A stretch of 64,000 nt of DNA from Pseudideonella sakaiensis (GCF_001293525.1 NZ_BBYR01000002.1:62001-126000); one strand, 5' to 3'. Positions 8,918-17,766 are shown, counted from the first letter of the stretch. The notes: a model not told the origin generated them from the sequence alone. Numbers and translations: made by a program.

Positions 8918-10525
8918 TCAACGTGGCGGCTTCCTCGCGCCGCCGTCCGTGCCCGCTGCGTCGCCCTGCGGACCGATCTCGAAGGCTTGGCGAACGACTT
9001 GGACCACCGAGTCCCACAGACCGGGCTCTTCCAGGATCGGAAGCTCCTTGCGAAGCGCGCCGCTGAGCTCGCCCTCGTTGTTCCGTACCGAGCGGATGAC
9101 GCGGTCGATCTGGGCGTCCGGCATCTCAACGATCTCTTTGATGGCCGAGCGCGCTTGGGCGTGGCTTCGAAGGTAGCGCGACGCCTCGAGCATGTCCTCA
9201 CGGACCGTGCGTTCCACGACGTCGGCCATGTAGGCGACGTGATGGCTCAGGTCGAGATAGCGCCAGGCATGGCGGGCGGTTTCCGAGCCGTCGAAGACGA
9301 AGTTCGAGGTGATGCCGTCGGGGAAGGCGGTCGGGGTCTCGGAAAACCGGTAGGTGCCGGCCAGGGTATGCAACAAGGGCCGCGACACGACATCGAGGAT
9401 GCGCTCATACGCGCGGCGCTCGGCGGCGTCGCTGGTGATCCATGACGACACGGGCAGGATCATCGGCTCCTGGACCACCCCGTCGCGCCGCAGAACGTCG
9501 TTGACGAGGAAGCGATGCACGCGGCCATTGCCGTCGGCCAGCGGGTGGATGTAGACGAAGCCGAAGGCCGCCACCGTGCTTCGCATCACCGGCGACTGAC
9601 CGCGGGTCCTGTCGAGGAAGGTCTGCAAGCCAGCCAGCATGTCCGCCAAGTCCTCCGGCGGCGGCGCGATGTCGTGGACGATGTCCTGGTAGCGCACGAC
9701 CTCGCCGACGAAGACGGGCGACTGTCGAAGTCCGAAGCGCTGGACCGTCGTGCGCTGACCCAGGATCTCGCGCTGCAGTTCGGCCAGCGAGGCGTCGTCC
9801 AGCGGTGGGTGGTCGCCTTGCCCTGTCCGACGGGCGAGCACGTCTGCGAATCGCTGGATGCGGTCGGACTTGTCCGCTTCTCCCTCGATCTCGAAGCTGG
9901 CGCGGCTTTCGCGCAGGGTCATCCAGACGGCCGAGCGCATCAGCAGCTCGGTACCGAACTCGGCCTCCAGGTCATGGATCAAGGCGCGCACGTCCAGATC
10001 GAGCGCGGCAGCCCCGGCCTGGGCCTTGACGATCATCGGGCAGAAGGCGCGCGTGCCGGGCATGTTGTCGCGGATGCGCCAGCGCCTGTTCAGCTCGCCT
10101 CGGCCGGGCGTCGCGGTCACCAGTCCCTGATCGCTGATCGCATCGTGGTAGCCGCCGCCGAGCGCCGCGGGAACGGGCAGCTGCTGTCCGGTGAAGAACT
10201 CGTGCAGGAACGCTGCGCGCCTGGCGTACTGACCAGTCGGCTCGTCGGCCACCCAGGCAGCGACGTCGCCGGCGTCGCAGCGGGCGAAGACGCGCGACAG
10301 CAGCTCGAAGTGCGGGACCTCGTGCTTGAGGTGGAAGGTCAGGTGTCCGCGCAGCGTCGCATCGGGGCGCATGGCCTCGACGTAGCTTTCGATGGTGGTG
10401 GCTTGACCGACGTGCGAGGCCCTGCGACCGGCGATCCGGCTCGACACCGGCAGCGGCATGACGAGCTCGACACCGTACCGCCGGGCCAGCCAGGCCCCGC
10501 CAATGGGATCTTCGACGCCTTCCAT
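8918..10525 (-). CDS. Fic-domain AMPylase-type protein with N-terminal inhibitory motif
   Basis: A 535-residue protein. The Fic core motif HPLADGNGR is at residues 327-335, containing the catalytic His and the phosphate-binding G-N-G-R. Upstream, SFEIEG at 210-215 fits the (S/T)xxxE(G/N) inhibitory helix, placing it with class II Fic proteins that block their own active site until relieved. The family usually transfers AMP from ATP to a protein hydroxyl; the target cannot be inferred. The N-terminal 200 residues have no function I recognise, and the C-terminal 130 are helical, possibly target- or DNA-binding. Base composition is visibly lower in GC than the flanks, and the gene lies between a hipBA remnant and a tRNA, so horizontal acquisition is likely. 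No separate small antitoxin gene is seen. Confidence 0.85.
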   Translation of the reverse strand: MEGVEDPIGGAWLARRYGVELVMPLPVSSRIAGRRASHVGQATTIESYVEAMRPDATLRGHLTFHLKHEVPHFELLSRVFARCDAGDVAAWVADEPTGQYARRAAFLHEFFTGQQLPVPAALGGGYHDAISDQGLVTATPGRGELNRRWRIRDNMPGTRAFCPMIVKAQAGAAALDLDVRALIHDLEAEFGTELLMRSAVWMTLRESRASFEIEGEADKSDRIQRFADVLARRTGQGDHPPLDDASLAELQREILGQRTTVQRFGLRQSPVFVGEVVRYQDIVHDIAPPPEDLADMLAGLQTFLDRTRGQSPVMRSTVAAFGFVYIHPLADGNGRVHRFLVNDVLRRDGVVQEPMILPVSSWITSDAAERRAYERILDVVSRPLLHTLAGTYRFSETPTAFPDGITSNFVFDGSETARHAWRYLDLSHHVAYMADVVERTVREDMLEASRYLRSHAQARSAIKEIVEMPDAQIDRVIRSVRNNEGELSGALRKELPILEEPGLWDSVVQVVRQAFEIGPQGDAAGTDGGARKPPR

Positions 10526-10788
10526 CCGGCCATTCTGCGAGATATCGGTCTCGCTCGATCAAAAACGATGCGAGCGGGGCAGGAAGTGTTCAAAAACGAT
10601 CTCGCCGCGCCACCCGATCCGGCACGGCCGGTTAGCGGCCGTGGTGCGCAGAAGACCGCTGCGCAAGCCCCGCAACGCTGAGGCCCCTCGCCAGCAGGTG
10701 GGACGGCGCCGGGCCGACGGCCCGTCATGCTTCCGAGACCGCTTCCGCGCTTCATTGGGACGTCGGACGAAGCGTGAAACGACGCCCT
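10526..10788. other. Intergenic region between fic and tRNA-Ser
   Basis: 263 bp holding the direct repeats described separately and otherwise no gene. A visual scan found no obvious copy of the tRNA 3' end that could serve as an attachment site. Confidence 0.5.
10559..10600. repeat. Two direct copies of TCAAAAACGAT upstream of the fic gene
   Basis: TCAAAAACGAT occurs at 10559-10569 and again at 10590-10600, 31 bp apart (about three helical turns), 34-75 bp upstream of the fic start codon. The A-runs stand out in this GC-rich sequence. Spacing and position suit a regulator-binding site, but the binding protein is unknown and no clear -35/-10 pair is evident next to them. Confidence 0.45.
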
Positions 10789-10876
10789 TGGCGGAAGCGG
10801 TGAGATTCGAACTCACGGACGGTTGCCCGTCGCCGGTTTTCAAGACCGGTGCAATCGACCACTCTGCCACGCTTCC
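10789..10876 (-). tRNA. tRNA-Ser(UGA)
   Basis: An 88-nt gene including an encoded CCA end (10789-10791). The acceptor stem is GGAAGCG/CGCTTCC with discriminator G. The anticodon loop CTTGAAA sits on a CCGGT/ACCGG stem with anticodon TGA at 10840-10842, and the T-loop is GTTCGAATC. A long variable arm lies between the anticodon and T arms, as expected of a class II serine tRNA. It reads UCN serine codons, chiefly UCA/UCG. The accessory hipBA-fic patch begins directly downstream of its 3' end. Confidence 0.95.
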
Positions 10877-10912
10877 CGATCCGCCACCGAGGGCGGACGC
10901 TGCCCGTCCATT

Positions 10913-11791
10913 CTAGGCGGCCGCCCCCGGCCCGGCACCAGCGCCCACCGCGGCGGCGGGCTGCGTCGGAGCCCCGGGAACCTGGGCCTGCGCGCAGGGT
11001 ACCTGCACCAGCTCGCGCCGCCCGCCGTCGACGCGCATCGCGCTGAGCGCGCCGCCCCAGACGCAGCCGGTGTCGAGCGCGAGCAGGTCGGGGCGGTCGA
11101 TCAGGCCGAGGGTGGACCAGTGGCCGAAGGCGATGGGGACGCCGGCGGTGCGGCGGCCGGGGGCCTCGAACCACGGGACGAGGCCGGCCGGGGCGTCGGC
11201 GGCGCCTTCCTTGCTGGCGAAGTCGAGGCGGCCGTCGGGATGGACCCAGCGGATGCGGGTGAGGGTGTTGACGACGAAGCGCAGGCGGTCGTCGCCGGCG
11301 AGCCCGTCGGACCAGCGGTCGGGCTGGTTGCCATACATCACGTGCAGGAAGGCGGGCAGGTCGTCGCCGCGCAGCCGGGCCTCGACCTCGGCAGCAAGGC
11401 CGAGCGCCTGCTCGCGGTCCCAGGCGGCGGCGACGCCGGCATGCACGAGCAGCCAGCCGTCGCGCAGGTCGGCCAGGCGGCGCTGGCGCAGCCAGTCGAT
11501 CCAGTCGTCGCGCCGCGGGTGGTCGAGGATGGGGCCGAGGGTGTCGCTGCGGTGCGGCGGGCGCACGCCGTGCGCGACCGCGAGCAGGTGCAGGTCGTGG
11601 TTGCCGAGCAGGCAGGTGGCGCTGGCGCCGAGGGCCTTCAGGCGCTCGAGCGTCGCGAGGCTCGCGGGGCCGCGGTTGACGAGGTCGCCGAGCACGCTGA
11701 GGTGGTCGCGCGAGGGGCTGAAGGCCAGCAGGTCGAGCAGGCGGGCGAGGGCGTCGTCGCAGCCCTGCAGGTCGCCGAGGAGGTAGTGCAT
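10913..11791 (-). CDS. apaH: Symmetrical diadenosine tetraphosphatase ApaH
   Basis: A 292-residue cytosolic metallophosphatase. Metal-binding motifs are GDLQGC near the N-terminus, GDLVNRGP and GNHD, in the spacing of the PPP-family ApaH. It splits Ap4A symmetrically into two ADP and, as shown for the E. coli enzyme, can remove Np4-type RNA caps. The last 20 or so residues are an Ala/Gly/Pro-rich extension beyond the usual family end. It is divergent from the CorC-type gene over a 58-bp gap, with a tRNA-Ser gene downstream on the same strand. No apaG or rsmA/ksgA partner is adjacent. Confidence 0.93.
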   Translation of the reverse strand: MHYLLGDLQGCDDALARLLDLLAFSPSRDHLSVLGDLVNRGPASLATLERLKALGASATCLLGNHDLHLLAVAHGVRPPHRSDTLGPILDHPRRDDWIDWLRQRRLADLRDGWLLVHAGVAAAWDREQALGLAAEVEARLRGDDLPAFLHVMYGNQPDRWSDGLAGDDRLRFVVNTLTRIRWVHPDGRLDFASKEGAADAPAGLVPWFEAPGRRTAGVPIAFGHWSTLGLIDRPDLLALDTGCVWGGALSAMRVDGGRRELVQVPCAQAQVPGAPTQPAAAVGAGAGPGAAA

Positions 11792-11849
11792 CGGGCGATT
11801 CTGCTACCCTCGGCGCCTCGGAACGACCCGTGGCCCTGGCGCCCGCGAC

Positions 11850-13172
11850 ATGGACGTCGCCCTGCTGATCTTCCTGATCGTCCTCAATGCGCTCTTCGCG
11901 ATGTCGGAGATGGCGCTCACCGCCAGCCGCAAGGCCCGGCTGCAGGTGATGGTGGAGACCGGCGATGCCGGCGCCCGCGCGGCCATGGAGCTGCACGACG
12001 ATCCGACCAAGTTCCTGTCGGTGGTGCAGATCGGCATCACCTCGATCGGCGTGCTGAACGGCATCGTCGGCGATGCCGCGTTCTCCGGCCCCTTCGCCGA
12101 GTGGCTGCGCGAGCGGCTGGGGCTGGCCGAGCGCGCGGCCACCATCAGCGCCACCGCGATGGTGGTGGTGGTGATCACCTTCGTGACCATCATCTTCGGC
12201 GAGCTGGTGCCCAAGCGGCTCGGGCAGATGTACCCGGAGAGCGTGGCGCGGCTGGTGGCGCGGCCGATGGAATGGCTGTCGCTGCTCACCCGGCCCTTCG
12301 TGAAGCTGCTGTCCTTCTGCACCGACGGCGTGCTCTCGCTGCTGGGCATCAAGGGCGGGCCTTCGCGCAGCGTGACCGAGGAGGAGATCGCCGCGCAGCT
12401 GGAGGAGGGCCTGGACGCCGGCGTGATCGAGGCCCAGGAGCACCAGATGGTGCGCAACGTGTTCCGCCTCGACGACCGCCAGGTCGGATCGATGATGATC
12501 CCGCGCGCCGAGATCGTGTGGCTGGACGCCAACGAGCCGGCCGAGGAGCTGGTGCGCACGCTCGGCGCCGACGACCACTCGCGCTACCCGGTGTGCCGCG
12601 GCGGCCTCGACGACGTGCTCGGCGTGGCCAGCGCGCAGGGCCTGCTGCACCAGGTGCTGCAGGGCCGGCCGCTGTCGCTGGTCGAGGGGCTGGAGGCGCC
12701 GGTGTTCGTGCCCGAGACGCTGTCGGGCATGGAGCTGCTGGAGCAGTTCCGCGCATCCGGTGCGCAGCTCGTCTTCGTCGTCGACGAGTACGGCGAGGTG
12801 CAGGGCATGATCACCGTGCGCGACGTGCTGGAGGCGATCACCGGCGAGTTCACCGCGCCGAGCGCCGACGACGCCTGGGCCGTGCAGCGCGAGGACGGCA
12901 GCTGGCTGTTCGATGGCCTGATCCCGGTGCCCGAGCTGAAGGACCGCCTCGCGCTGAAGGAACTGCCCGAGGAGGACCGCGGCCGCTACAACACCCTCGC
13001 CGGCATGATCATGCTGCTGCTCGGCCGGCTGCCGGCGATCACCGACCGCGTCGACTGGGAAGGCTGGCGCTTCGAGGTGGTCGACCTCGACGGCAAGCGC
13101 ATCGACCGCGTGCTGGCCCGCCCGCTGGACGAGCCGCCGCCATCGACGCTGCCGCTCGGCGGCGGCCTCTGA
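11850..13172 (+). CDS. HlyC/CorC-family (CNNM/DUF21, CBS, CorC_HlyC) membrane protein
   Basis: A 440-residue inner-membrane protein. The N-terminal DUF21/CNNM transmembrane domain (about residues 1-195) begins MDVALLIFLIVLNALFAMSE. A CBS pair follows (about 210-335), then a CorC_HlyC transporter-associated domain (about 345-430). Related proteins are linked to Mg2+/Co2+ export or homeostasis; calling it a hemolysin is a historical misnomer. The start ATG at 11850 is the first Met and fits the first membrane helix. A TACCCT hexamer at 11805-11810 in the divergent gap could be a -10 box, but the evidence is thin. Confidence 0.88.
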   Translation: MDVALLIFLIVLNALFAMSEMALTASRKARLQVMVETGDAGARAAMELHDDPTKFLSVVQIGITSIGVLNGIVGDAAFSGPFAEWLRERLGLAERAATISATAMVVVVITFVTIIFGELVPKRLGQMYPESVARLVARPMEWLSLLTRPFVKLLSFCTDGVLSLLGIKGGPSRSVTEEEIAAQLEEGLDAGVIEAQEHQMVRNVFRLDDRQVGSMMIPRAEIVWLDANEPAEELVRTLGADDHSRYPVCRGGLDDVLGVASAQGLLHQVLQGRPLSLVEGLEAPVFVPETLSGMELLEQFRASGAQLVFVVDEYGEVQGMITVRDVLEAITGEFTAPSADDAWAVQREDGSWLFDGLIPVPELKDRLALKELPEEDRGRYNTLAGMIMLLLGRLPAITDRVDWEGWRFEVVDLDGKRIDRVLARPLDEPPPSTLPLGGGL

Positions 13173-13238
13173 GACCTGCCTTTCTCCGCGATTCCCCCCG
13201 ACCTGCCGGCGCCCCGCGTGCCCGGCCCGAAAGACCGC

Positions 13239-14072
13239 ATGAGCTCACCCACGCCCTACCGCGAACCCGTGCTGCTGAACGCGCAGCTGCACCGCCACAA
13301 GCGCCTGAAGCCGGTCGACGACCTGGCGATGCTGGCGCAGTCGCACGGCATCTACCTGAACGTGGTCGAGTTCGGCCCGGCCTCGCTGGCCTACCCGATC
13401 ATCTTCGTGCCCGGCACCGCGGCGAACCCGCAGATCGCGCCGGTGGCGATGCTGGGGCTGCGGCAGAACGACAACCTCTTCCTCGTCGATGGCCGCTGGG
13501 ACGCGCCCTACATGCCGGCCTACGTGCGCCGCATGCCCTACCTGAGCGCGCCGATGGCCGGCACCGACCAGGTCGGCGTCTACATCGACGCGCAGTGGCC
13601 CGGGCTCAACGACACCGAGGGCGAGCCGCTGTTCGGCGCCGACGGCGAGCCGGCGCCGGCGCTGCAGGGCGCGATCGAGTTCCTGAAGGCCTACGACATC
13701 GAGCAGCGCCGCACCCAGCAGCTGTGCGAGCGGCTGAAGGCGCTGGGCCTGTTCACCGACATGAAGGCCGACGTGCAGCTGCCCGACGGCAGCAGCCTCG
13801 CGATCGACGGCTTCATGGTGATCGACGAGCCCAAGCTGGCCGCGCTGCCGGAGCACGTGGTGATCGAGCTGCACCGCAACGGCGCGCTCGGCCTGGTCCA
13901 CGCCCACCTGGTCTCGCTCGGCCACCTGCAGCGCCTGGTCGACCGCCACGTGCAGCGCCACCTGCTGCGCCCGGGTACCCCGGCCGGCGCGGCGCCGGCC
14001 GCGAACGATGCGCCTGCCGCGAACGACGCCGCGGACCCGGCGGCCGAGCCGCCGCCGGCCACCCCCGGCTGA
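13239..14072 (+). CDS. SapC-like protein
   Basis: A 277-residue protein of the SapC family (named after an S-layer-associated Campylobacter gene). Recognisable features are 'HRHKRLKP' near the start, 'PIIFVPG', and an internal 'MPYLSAPM' segment. There is no signal peptide or membrane segment, so it is probably cytosolic, and its function is not established. The ATG at 13239 is preferred over an upstream GTG at 13218 because the family begins near this point. The C-terminus ends in an Ala/Asn/Pro repeat-like tail. Only 7 bp separate it from pcaB, so the two are probably co-transcribed without an obvious functional link. Confidence 0.75.
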   Translation: MSSPTPYREPVLLNAQLHRHKRLKPVDDLAMLAQSHGIYLNVVEFGPASLAYPIIFVPGTAANPQIAPVAMLGLRQNDNLFLVDGRWDAPYMPAYVRRMPYLSAPMAGTDQVGVYIDAQWPGLNDTEGEPLFGADGEPAPALQGAIEFLKAYDIEQRRTQQLCERLKALGLFTDMKADVQLPDGSSLAIDGFMVIDEPKLAALPEHVVIELHRNGALGLVHAHLVSLGHLQRLVDRHVQRHLLRPGTPAGAAPAANDAPAANDAADPAAEPPPATPG

Positions 14073-14079
14073 GCACGCG

Positions 14080-15516
14080 ATGAGCGCGCCCTTCGAGGCC
14101 TTCCTGTCGACGCCGCAGGCGCTGGCCGCCTTCGACGCGCCGGCGGTGGTGCAGGCGATGCTCGACGTGGAGGCCGCGCTGGTGCGCGCGCAGGCCGCGG
14201 TCGGCCTGGTGCCGCTGCCGGCGGCCCAGGCGATCGCCGGCGTCTGCAAGGCCGAGCTGTTCGACGTGCCGGCGCTGGTCGCGGCCAGCGGCCGCGCGGG
14301 CAGCCTGGCGATCCCGCTGGTCCGGCGGCTGACCGAGACGGTGGCGCTGTTCGACGCCGAGGCGGCCGGCTACGTGCACTGGGGCAGCACCAGCCAGGAC
14401 GTGATCGACACCGCGCTCGCGCTGCTGCAGCGGCGGGCGCTGGCGGTGCTCGACGCCGACCTGGCGCGTCTCGCCGCGGCGCTGCTCGCGGTGGCGCACA
14501 CCCACGAGGAGGCGCCGCTGCTCGCGCGCACGCTGCTGCAGCCGGCCCAGGTCATCAGCTGGGGCCACAAGGCGGTCGGCTGGATCGCGCCGCTGCTGCG
14601 CACGCGCAGCGCGCTGCGCGTGGCCGCCGAGGCGGCGCTGCAGCTGCAGCTCGGCGGTGCGGTCGGCACCCGGGCCATGCTCGGCCCCGAGGCCGATGCG
14701 ATCGCGCGCCACATGGCCGAGGCGCTCGGGCTGCGGCTGCCGCCGGATGCCTGGCATACCCAGCGCGACGAGGCCGCCCGGCTGTATGCCGAACTCGGCG
14801 TGCTGTGCGGCGTGCTCGGCAAGCTGGCGCGCGACCTGTCGCTGCTGGCGCAGGCCGAGGTCGGCGAGGCGGCCGAGCCCTCGGGCAGTGGCCGTGGCGG
14901 CTCGTCGGCGATGCCGCACAAGCGCAACCCGGTCGCGTCGATGGTGGCGCTGGCGGCGGCGCTGCGCGCGCCGCAGCGCGTGGCGGCGCTGCTGGCGGCG
15001 ATGGTGCAGGAGCACGAGCGCGGGCTCGGCAACTGGCAGTCCGAGCTGGCCGAGGCGGCCGGCCTGTTCCAGAGCGCGATGGGCGCGGCCGCGGCACTGG
15101 CCGAGGCCGTCGAGGGCCTGCAGGTGGACCCGGCGCGGATGCGCCGCAACATCGACGCGCTGCACGGGCTGGTGTACGCCGAGGGCGCCTCGATGGCACT
15201 GGCCGCCGCCGGCCTCGGCAAGTCCGGAGCCCATGCGCTGCTGGAGCGGCTGTCGCGGCACACCGCCGCCACCGGCGAACCGCTGGCCGAGGGCCTGCGT
15301 GCCGCGCTGCAGGCCGATGCGGTGCTGCGCGAGCGCCTCGGGCCGGCCTTCGCCGCCGAACGCCTGGACGCCACGCTCGAGGCCCTGTTCGATGCCCGGC
15401 GCGCCGCCGAGCCGGCGATCGCGCGGGCGCGGCCGCGGCTGGCGGCGCTGCAACGCGAGGCCCGCGCGCTGGAGGAAAGCCCGCCCCCCTGGCCGGCGCC
15501 CGCCGGCGCCGGCTGA
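14080..15516 (+). CDS. pcaB: 3-Carboxy-cis,cis-muconate cycloisomerase
   Basis: A 478-residue member of the fumarase/aspartase superfamily. The signature loop GGSSAMPHKRNPV and the upstream HWGSTSQDVID motif are both present, and the N-terminal start matches PcaB (FEAFLSTP). It lactonises beta-carboxy-cis,cis-muconate to gamma-carboxymuconolactone in the protocatechuate branch of the beta-ketoadipate pathway. The next gene encodes the following two steps as one fusion protein, which supports the PcaB call over adenylosuccinate lyase. Protocatechuate dioxygenase (pcaGH) and the CoA transferase are not in the window. Confidence 0.9.
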   Translation: MSAPFEAFLSTPQALAAFDAPAVVQAMLDVEAALVRAQAAVGLVPLPAAQAIAGVCKAELFDVPALVAASGRAGSLAIPLVRRLTETVALFDAEAAGYVHWGSTSQDVIDTALALLQRRALAVLDADLARLAAALLAVAHTHEEAPLLARTLLQPAQVISWGHKAVGWIAPLLRTRSALRVAAEAALQLQLGGAVGTRAMLGPEADAIARHMAEALGLRLPPDAWHTQRDEAARLYAELGVLCGVLGKLARDLSLLAQAEVGEAAEPSGSGRGGSSAMPHKRNPVASMVALAAALRAPQRVAALLAAMVQEHERGLGNWQSELAEAAGLFQSAMGAAAALAEAVEGLQVDPARMRRNIDALHGLVYAEGASMALAAAGLGKSGAHALLERLSRHTAATGEPLAEGLRAALQADAVLRERLGPAFAAERLDATLEALFDARRAAEPAIARARPRLAALQREARALEESPPPWPAPAGAG

Positions 15517-15598
15517 AGCCCCACTCGCGCCAGGCCGACCGGGCCCGGCGCGCCCGTCCGGCCGCGGCCGGCGCCCTTGTCCCTGGAGACCCGACCCG

Positions 15599-16831
15599 AT
15601 GAGCGAGCGACAGCAGGATGACTTCGACCGCGGCCTGCGCAACCGCCGAGCCGTGCTCGGCGATGCCTGGGTGGACCAGTCGCTGGACCGCGCCAGCGCC
15701 TTCAACGACGAGTTCCAGAGCCTGATCACGCGCTATGCCTGGCACGACATCTGGGGCCGGCCCGGGCTGGACGTCGTCACGCGGCGGCTGCTGGTGCTGG
15801 GCATGACCATGGGCCAGGCCCGCTGGGAGGAGTTCGAGCTGCACTGCCGTGCCGCGGTGCGCGGCGGCGTGCCACTGGAGACGATCAAGGAAACCCTGAT
15901 GCAGGGCGCGATCTACTGTGGCGTGCCGGCGGCCAACACCGCGTTCAAGCTGACGCTGCAGATCCTGCGCGAGGAGGGCCGGCTGCCGCCGCCGGCGCCG
16001 CTGTCCGAGGGGGTGCGGGTGGTGCACCACCACACCTTCAGCCAGCCGCAGCTGCACGCGGCGGTGCAGGGCGCCGGGCCCGGCGTGCCGGTGGTGCTGT
16101 CGCACGCGCTCGGGCTCGACCTGCGCATGTGGGACGCGCTGGCCGCCGAGCTCGCGCCCGGCCGCGCGGTGCTGCGCTACGACCACCGCGGCCACGGCGG
16201 GTCGGCGGTCCCGCCCGGCCCCTACACGCTGGACGCGATGGTCGACGACGCTGCCCGGCTGCTGCGCGAATGGGGCCGCGGGCCGGTGGTCTTCGTCGGC
16301 CTGTCGATGGGGGGCATGGTCGGGCAGGGCCTGGCGCTGCGCCACCCCGAGCTGCTGCGCGGGCTGGTGATCGCCAACTCGACGGCGCGCTATCCCGAGG
16401 CGGCGCGGGCCGCCTGGGCCCAGCGCATCGCCGCGGTCGAGGCCGGCGGCATGGCGGCGATCGCGCCGATGGTGGTCGAGCGCTACCTGCATGCCGACTT
16501 CCGCGCCGCCCAGCCGGCGGTCGCCGAAGCCCTGCGCGCCACCCTGCTGCGCTGCGACCCGGCCGGCTACGCCGCCGCCTCGGCCGCGGTGGCCGGCGTC
16601 GACTGGCTGGATGCGCTGCCGGCGCTGCGCTGCCCGACGCTGGTCATCGCCGGCGAGCGCGACGTCGGCGCGCCGCCGGAGATGGCGCGCGCGATGGCCG
16701 ACGCGATCCCCGGCGCCCGGCTCGAGCTGCTCGCCGATGCCTCGCACCTCAGCGTGGCCGAATCGGCCTGGCGCTTCGGGGAGCTGCTGCGCGGCTTCCT
16801 GGCGGGCATCGACGCAGGCAGCCCCGCGTGA
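15599..16831 (+). CDS. Fusion of 4-carboxymuconolactone decarboxylase (PcaC) and 3-oxoadipate enol-lactone hydrolase (PcaD)
   Basis: A 410-residue two-domain enzyme. Residues 1-125 are a carboxymuconolactone decarboxylase of the AhpD-like fold (GLRNRRAVLGDAWVD, then a basic-acidic helix bundle). Residues 145-400 are an alpha/beta hydrolase with nucleophile Ser in GLSMGG, and the expected Asp and His (DASHLS). Together they would convert gamma-carboxymuconolactone to beta-ketoadipate. The order is decarboxylase first, hydrolase second. Published PcaL-type fusions that I know of have the hydrolase first, so this order is notable. It lies 82 bp after pcaB. Its TGA overlaps the GTG of the DUF502 gene. 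Confidence 0.88.
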   Translation: MSERQQDDFDRGLRNRRAVLGDAWVDQSLDRASAFNDEFQSLITRYAWHDIWGRPGLDVVTRRLLVLGMTMGQARWEEFELHCRAAVRGGVPLETIKETLMQGAIYCGVPAANTAFKLTLQILREEGRLPPPAPLSEGVRVVHHHTFSQPQLHAAVQGAGPGVPVVLSHALGLDLRMWDALAAELAPGRAVLRYDHRGHGGSAVPPGPYTLDAMVDDAARLLREWGRGPVVFVGLSMGGMVGQGLALRHPELLRGLVIANSTARYPEAARAAWAQRIAAVEAGGMAAIAPMVVERYLHADFRAAQPAVAEALRATLLRCDPAGYAAASAAVAGVDWLDALPALRCPTLVIAGERDVGAPPEMARAMADAIPGARLELLADASHLSVAESAWRFGELLRGFLAGIDAGSPA

Positions 16832-17613
16832 CCGACCCCGCCCGGCGCCTGCTGCGCACCTTCCTGACCGGCCTGCTGGCCGCGCTGCCGCTGATCGCGA
16901 CGGTCGCGGTGCTGGTGTGGGCGGCGCGCCTGCTCTACGACTGGCTCGGCCCCGGCAGCCTGGTCGGCCACATCCTGGTGGCGATCGGCTTCGGCGGCGT
17001 CGTGTCCGAGGTGGTGGGTTACCTGCTGGGCGTGTGCATCGTCTGCGTCGCGATCTTCGCGCTCGGCCTGCTGGTGCAGTCGCGGATGCACGGCGTGCCC
17101 TCGCGGCTGCTGAACGGCGTGCTGCAGCGCATCCCGGTGGTGCGCAACGTCTACGACCTGGCGAAGAAGTTCGTCGACCTGCTGGCGCAGCGCGATGCCA
17201 GCCAGACCCGCTCGATGCGCCCGGTCTGGCTGAGCTTCGGCGGGCCCGGCGGCGCCGCGGTGCTGGGCCTGCTGTCGACGCCGGAGCCGGTGAGCGTCGG
17301 CGGCCGTGCCTACGTCGGCGTGCTGGTGCCGACCGCGCCGGTGCCGGTCGGCGGCGGGCTGCTCTACGTGCCGCAGGAATGGGTGCACCCGGCGGAGATC
17401 GGGGTGGACGGGCTGACCAGCATCTACGTGTCGATGGGCATCACCTCGTCGCAGCACCTGGGCGCGGCCATCGTGCCCGGCGGGCCGACGCCGGGGCCGG
17501 CCACCGACGGGTCCCTTCCCGACGCGGTGCCGGGCACGAGGCCGGACGTCGACGGACATGCCGCGGGCGCCGCCGCCGCGGCGCCGATGCGGCCGCAGAC
17601 GCCCGCGTCCTGA
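16828..17613 (+). CDS. DUF502 family inner-membrane protein
   Basis: A 261-residue protein starting at a GTG that overlaps the preceding stop. Two strong transmembrane helices lie at about residues 8-35 and 50-85. A soluble domain follows, with the family features 'GVLQRIPVVRNVYDLAKKFVDLL' (seen in part) and 'YVPQEWVHPAE'. The C-terminal 50 residues are Pro/Ala/Gly-rich. Plant and bacterial relatives have been linked to membrane targeting, but no biochemical role is established. Coupling to pca genes is probably incidental. Confidence 0.82.
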   Translation: MTDPARRLLRTFLTGLLAALPLIATVAVLVWAARLLYDWLGPGSLVGHILVAIGFGGVVSEVVGYLLGVCIVCVAIFALGLLVQSRMHGVPSRLLNGVLQRIPVVRNVYDLAKKFVDLLAQRDASQTRSMRPVWLSFGGPGGAAVLGLLSTPEPVSVGGRAYVGVLVPTAPVPVGGGLLYVPQEWVHPAEIGVDGLTSIYVSMGITSSQHLGAAIVPGGPTPGPATDGSLPDAVPGTRPDVDGHAAGAAAAAPMRPQTPAS

Positions 17614-17621
17614 TGCAGCGC

Positions 17622-17642
17622 GCCGTGCGATGAGCGCACGGC
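17622..17642 (+). terminator. Stem-loop downstream of DUF502 gene
   Basis: GCCGTGCG (17622-17629) and CGCACGGC (17635-17642) form a perfect 8-bp stem with a 5-base loop, 9 bp after the DUF502 stop codon. The following bases lack a T-run, so if it terminates transcription it is not a classical intrinsic terminator. It separates the pca-containing operon from the TRAP genes. Confidence 0.45.
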
Positions 17643-17766
17643 CTGCTCGCTTCCACCATTCCCCGGGCCGCGGCGGCTGACTAGCATCCGGGCTTTGCCT
17701 GCGCGCTGCGCCACCCCGGGTCGGACCGCGGTGCGCGGCCGTGCCGTCCGCCCCCAGGAGACACCC

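Noticed and set aside
7500-8950. Attachment-site copy of the tRNA-Ser 3' end flanking the accessory patch.
   Set aside because: No convincing copy could be found by eye; left as a search to run.
14080-15516. Adenylosuccinate lyase or argininosuccinate lyase instead of PcaB.
   Set aside because: The N-terminal pattern and the neighbouring PcaC-PcaD fusion fit the protocatechuate branch better.
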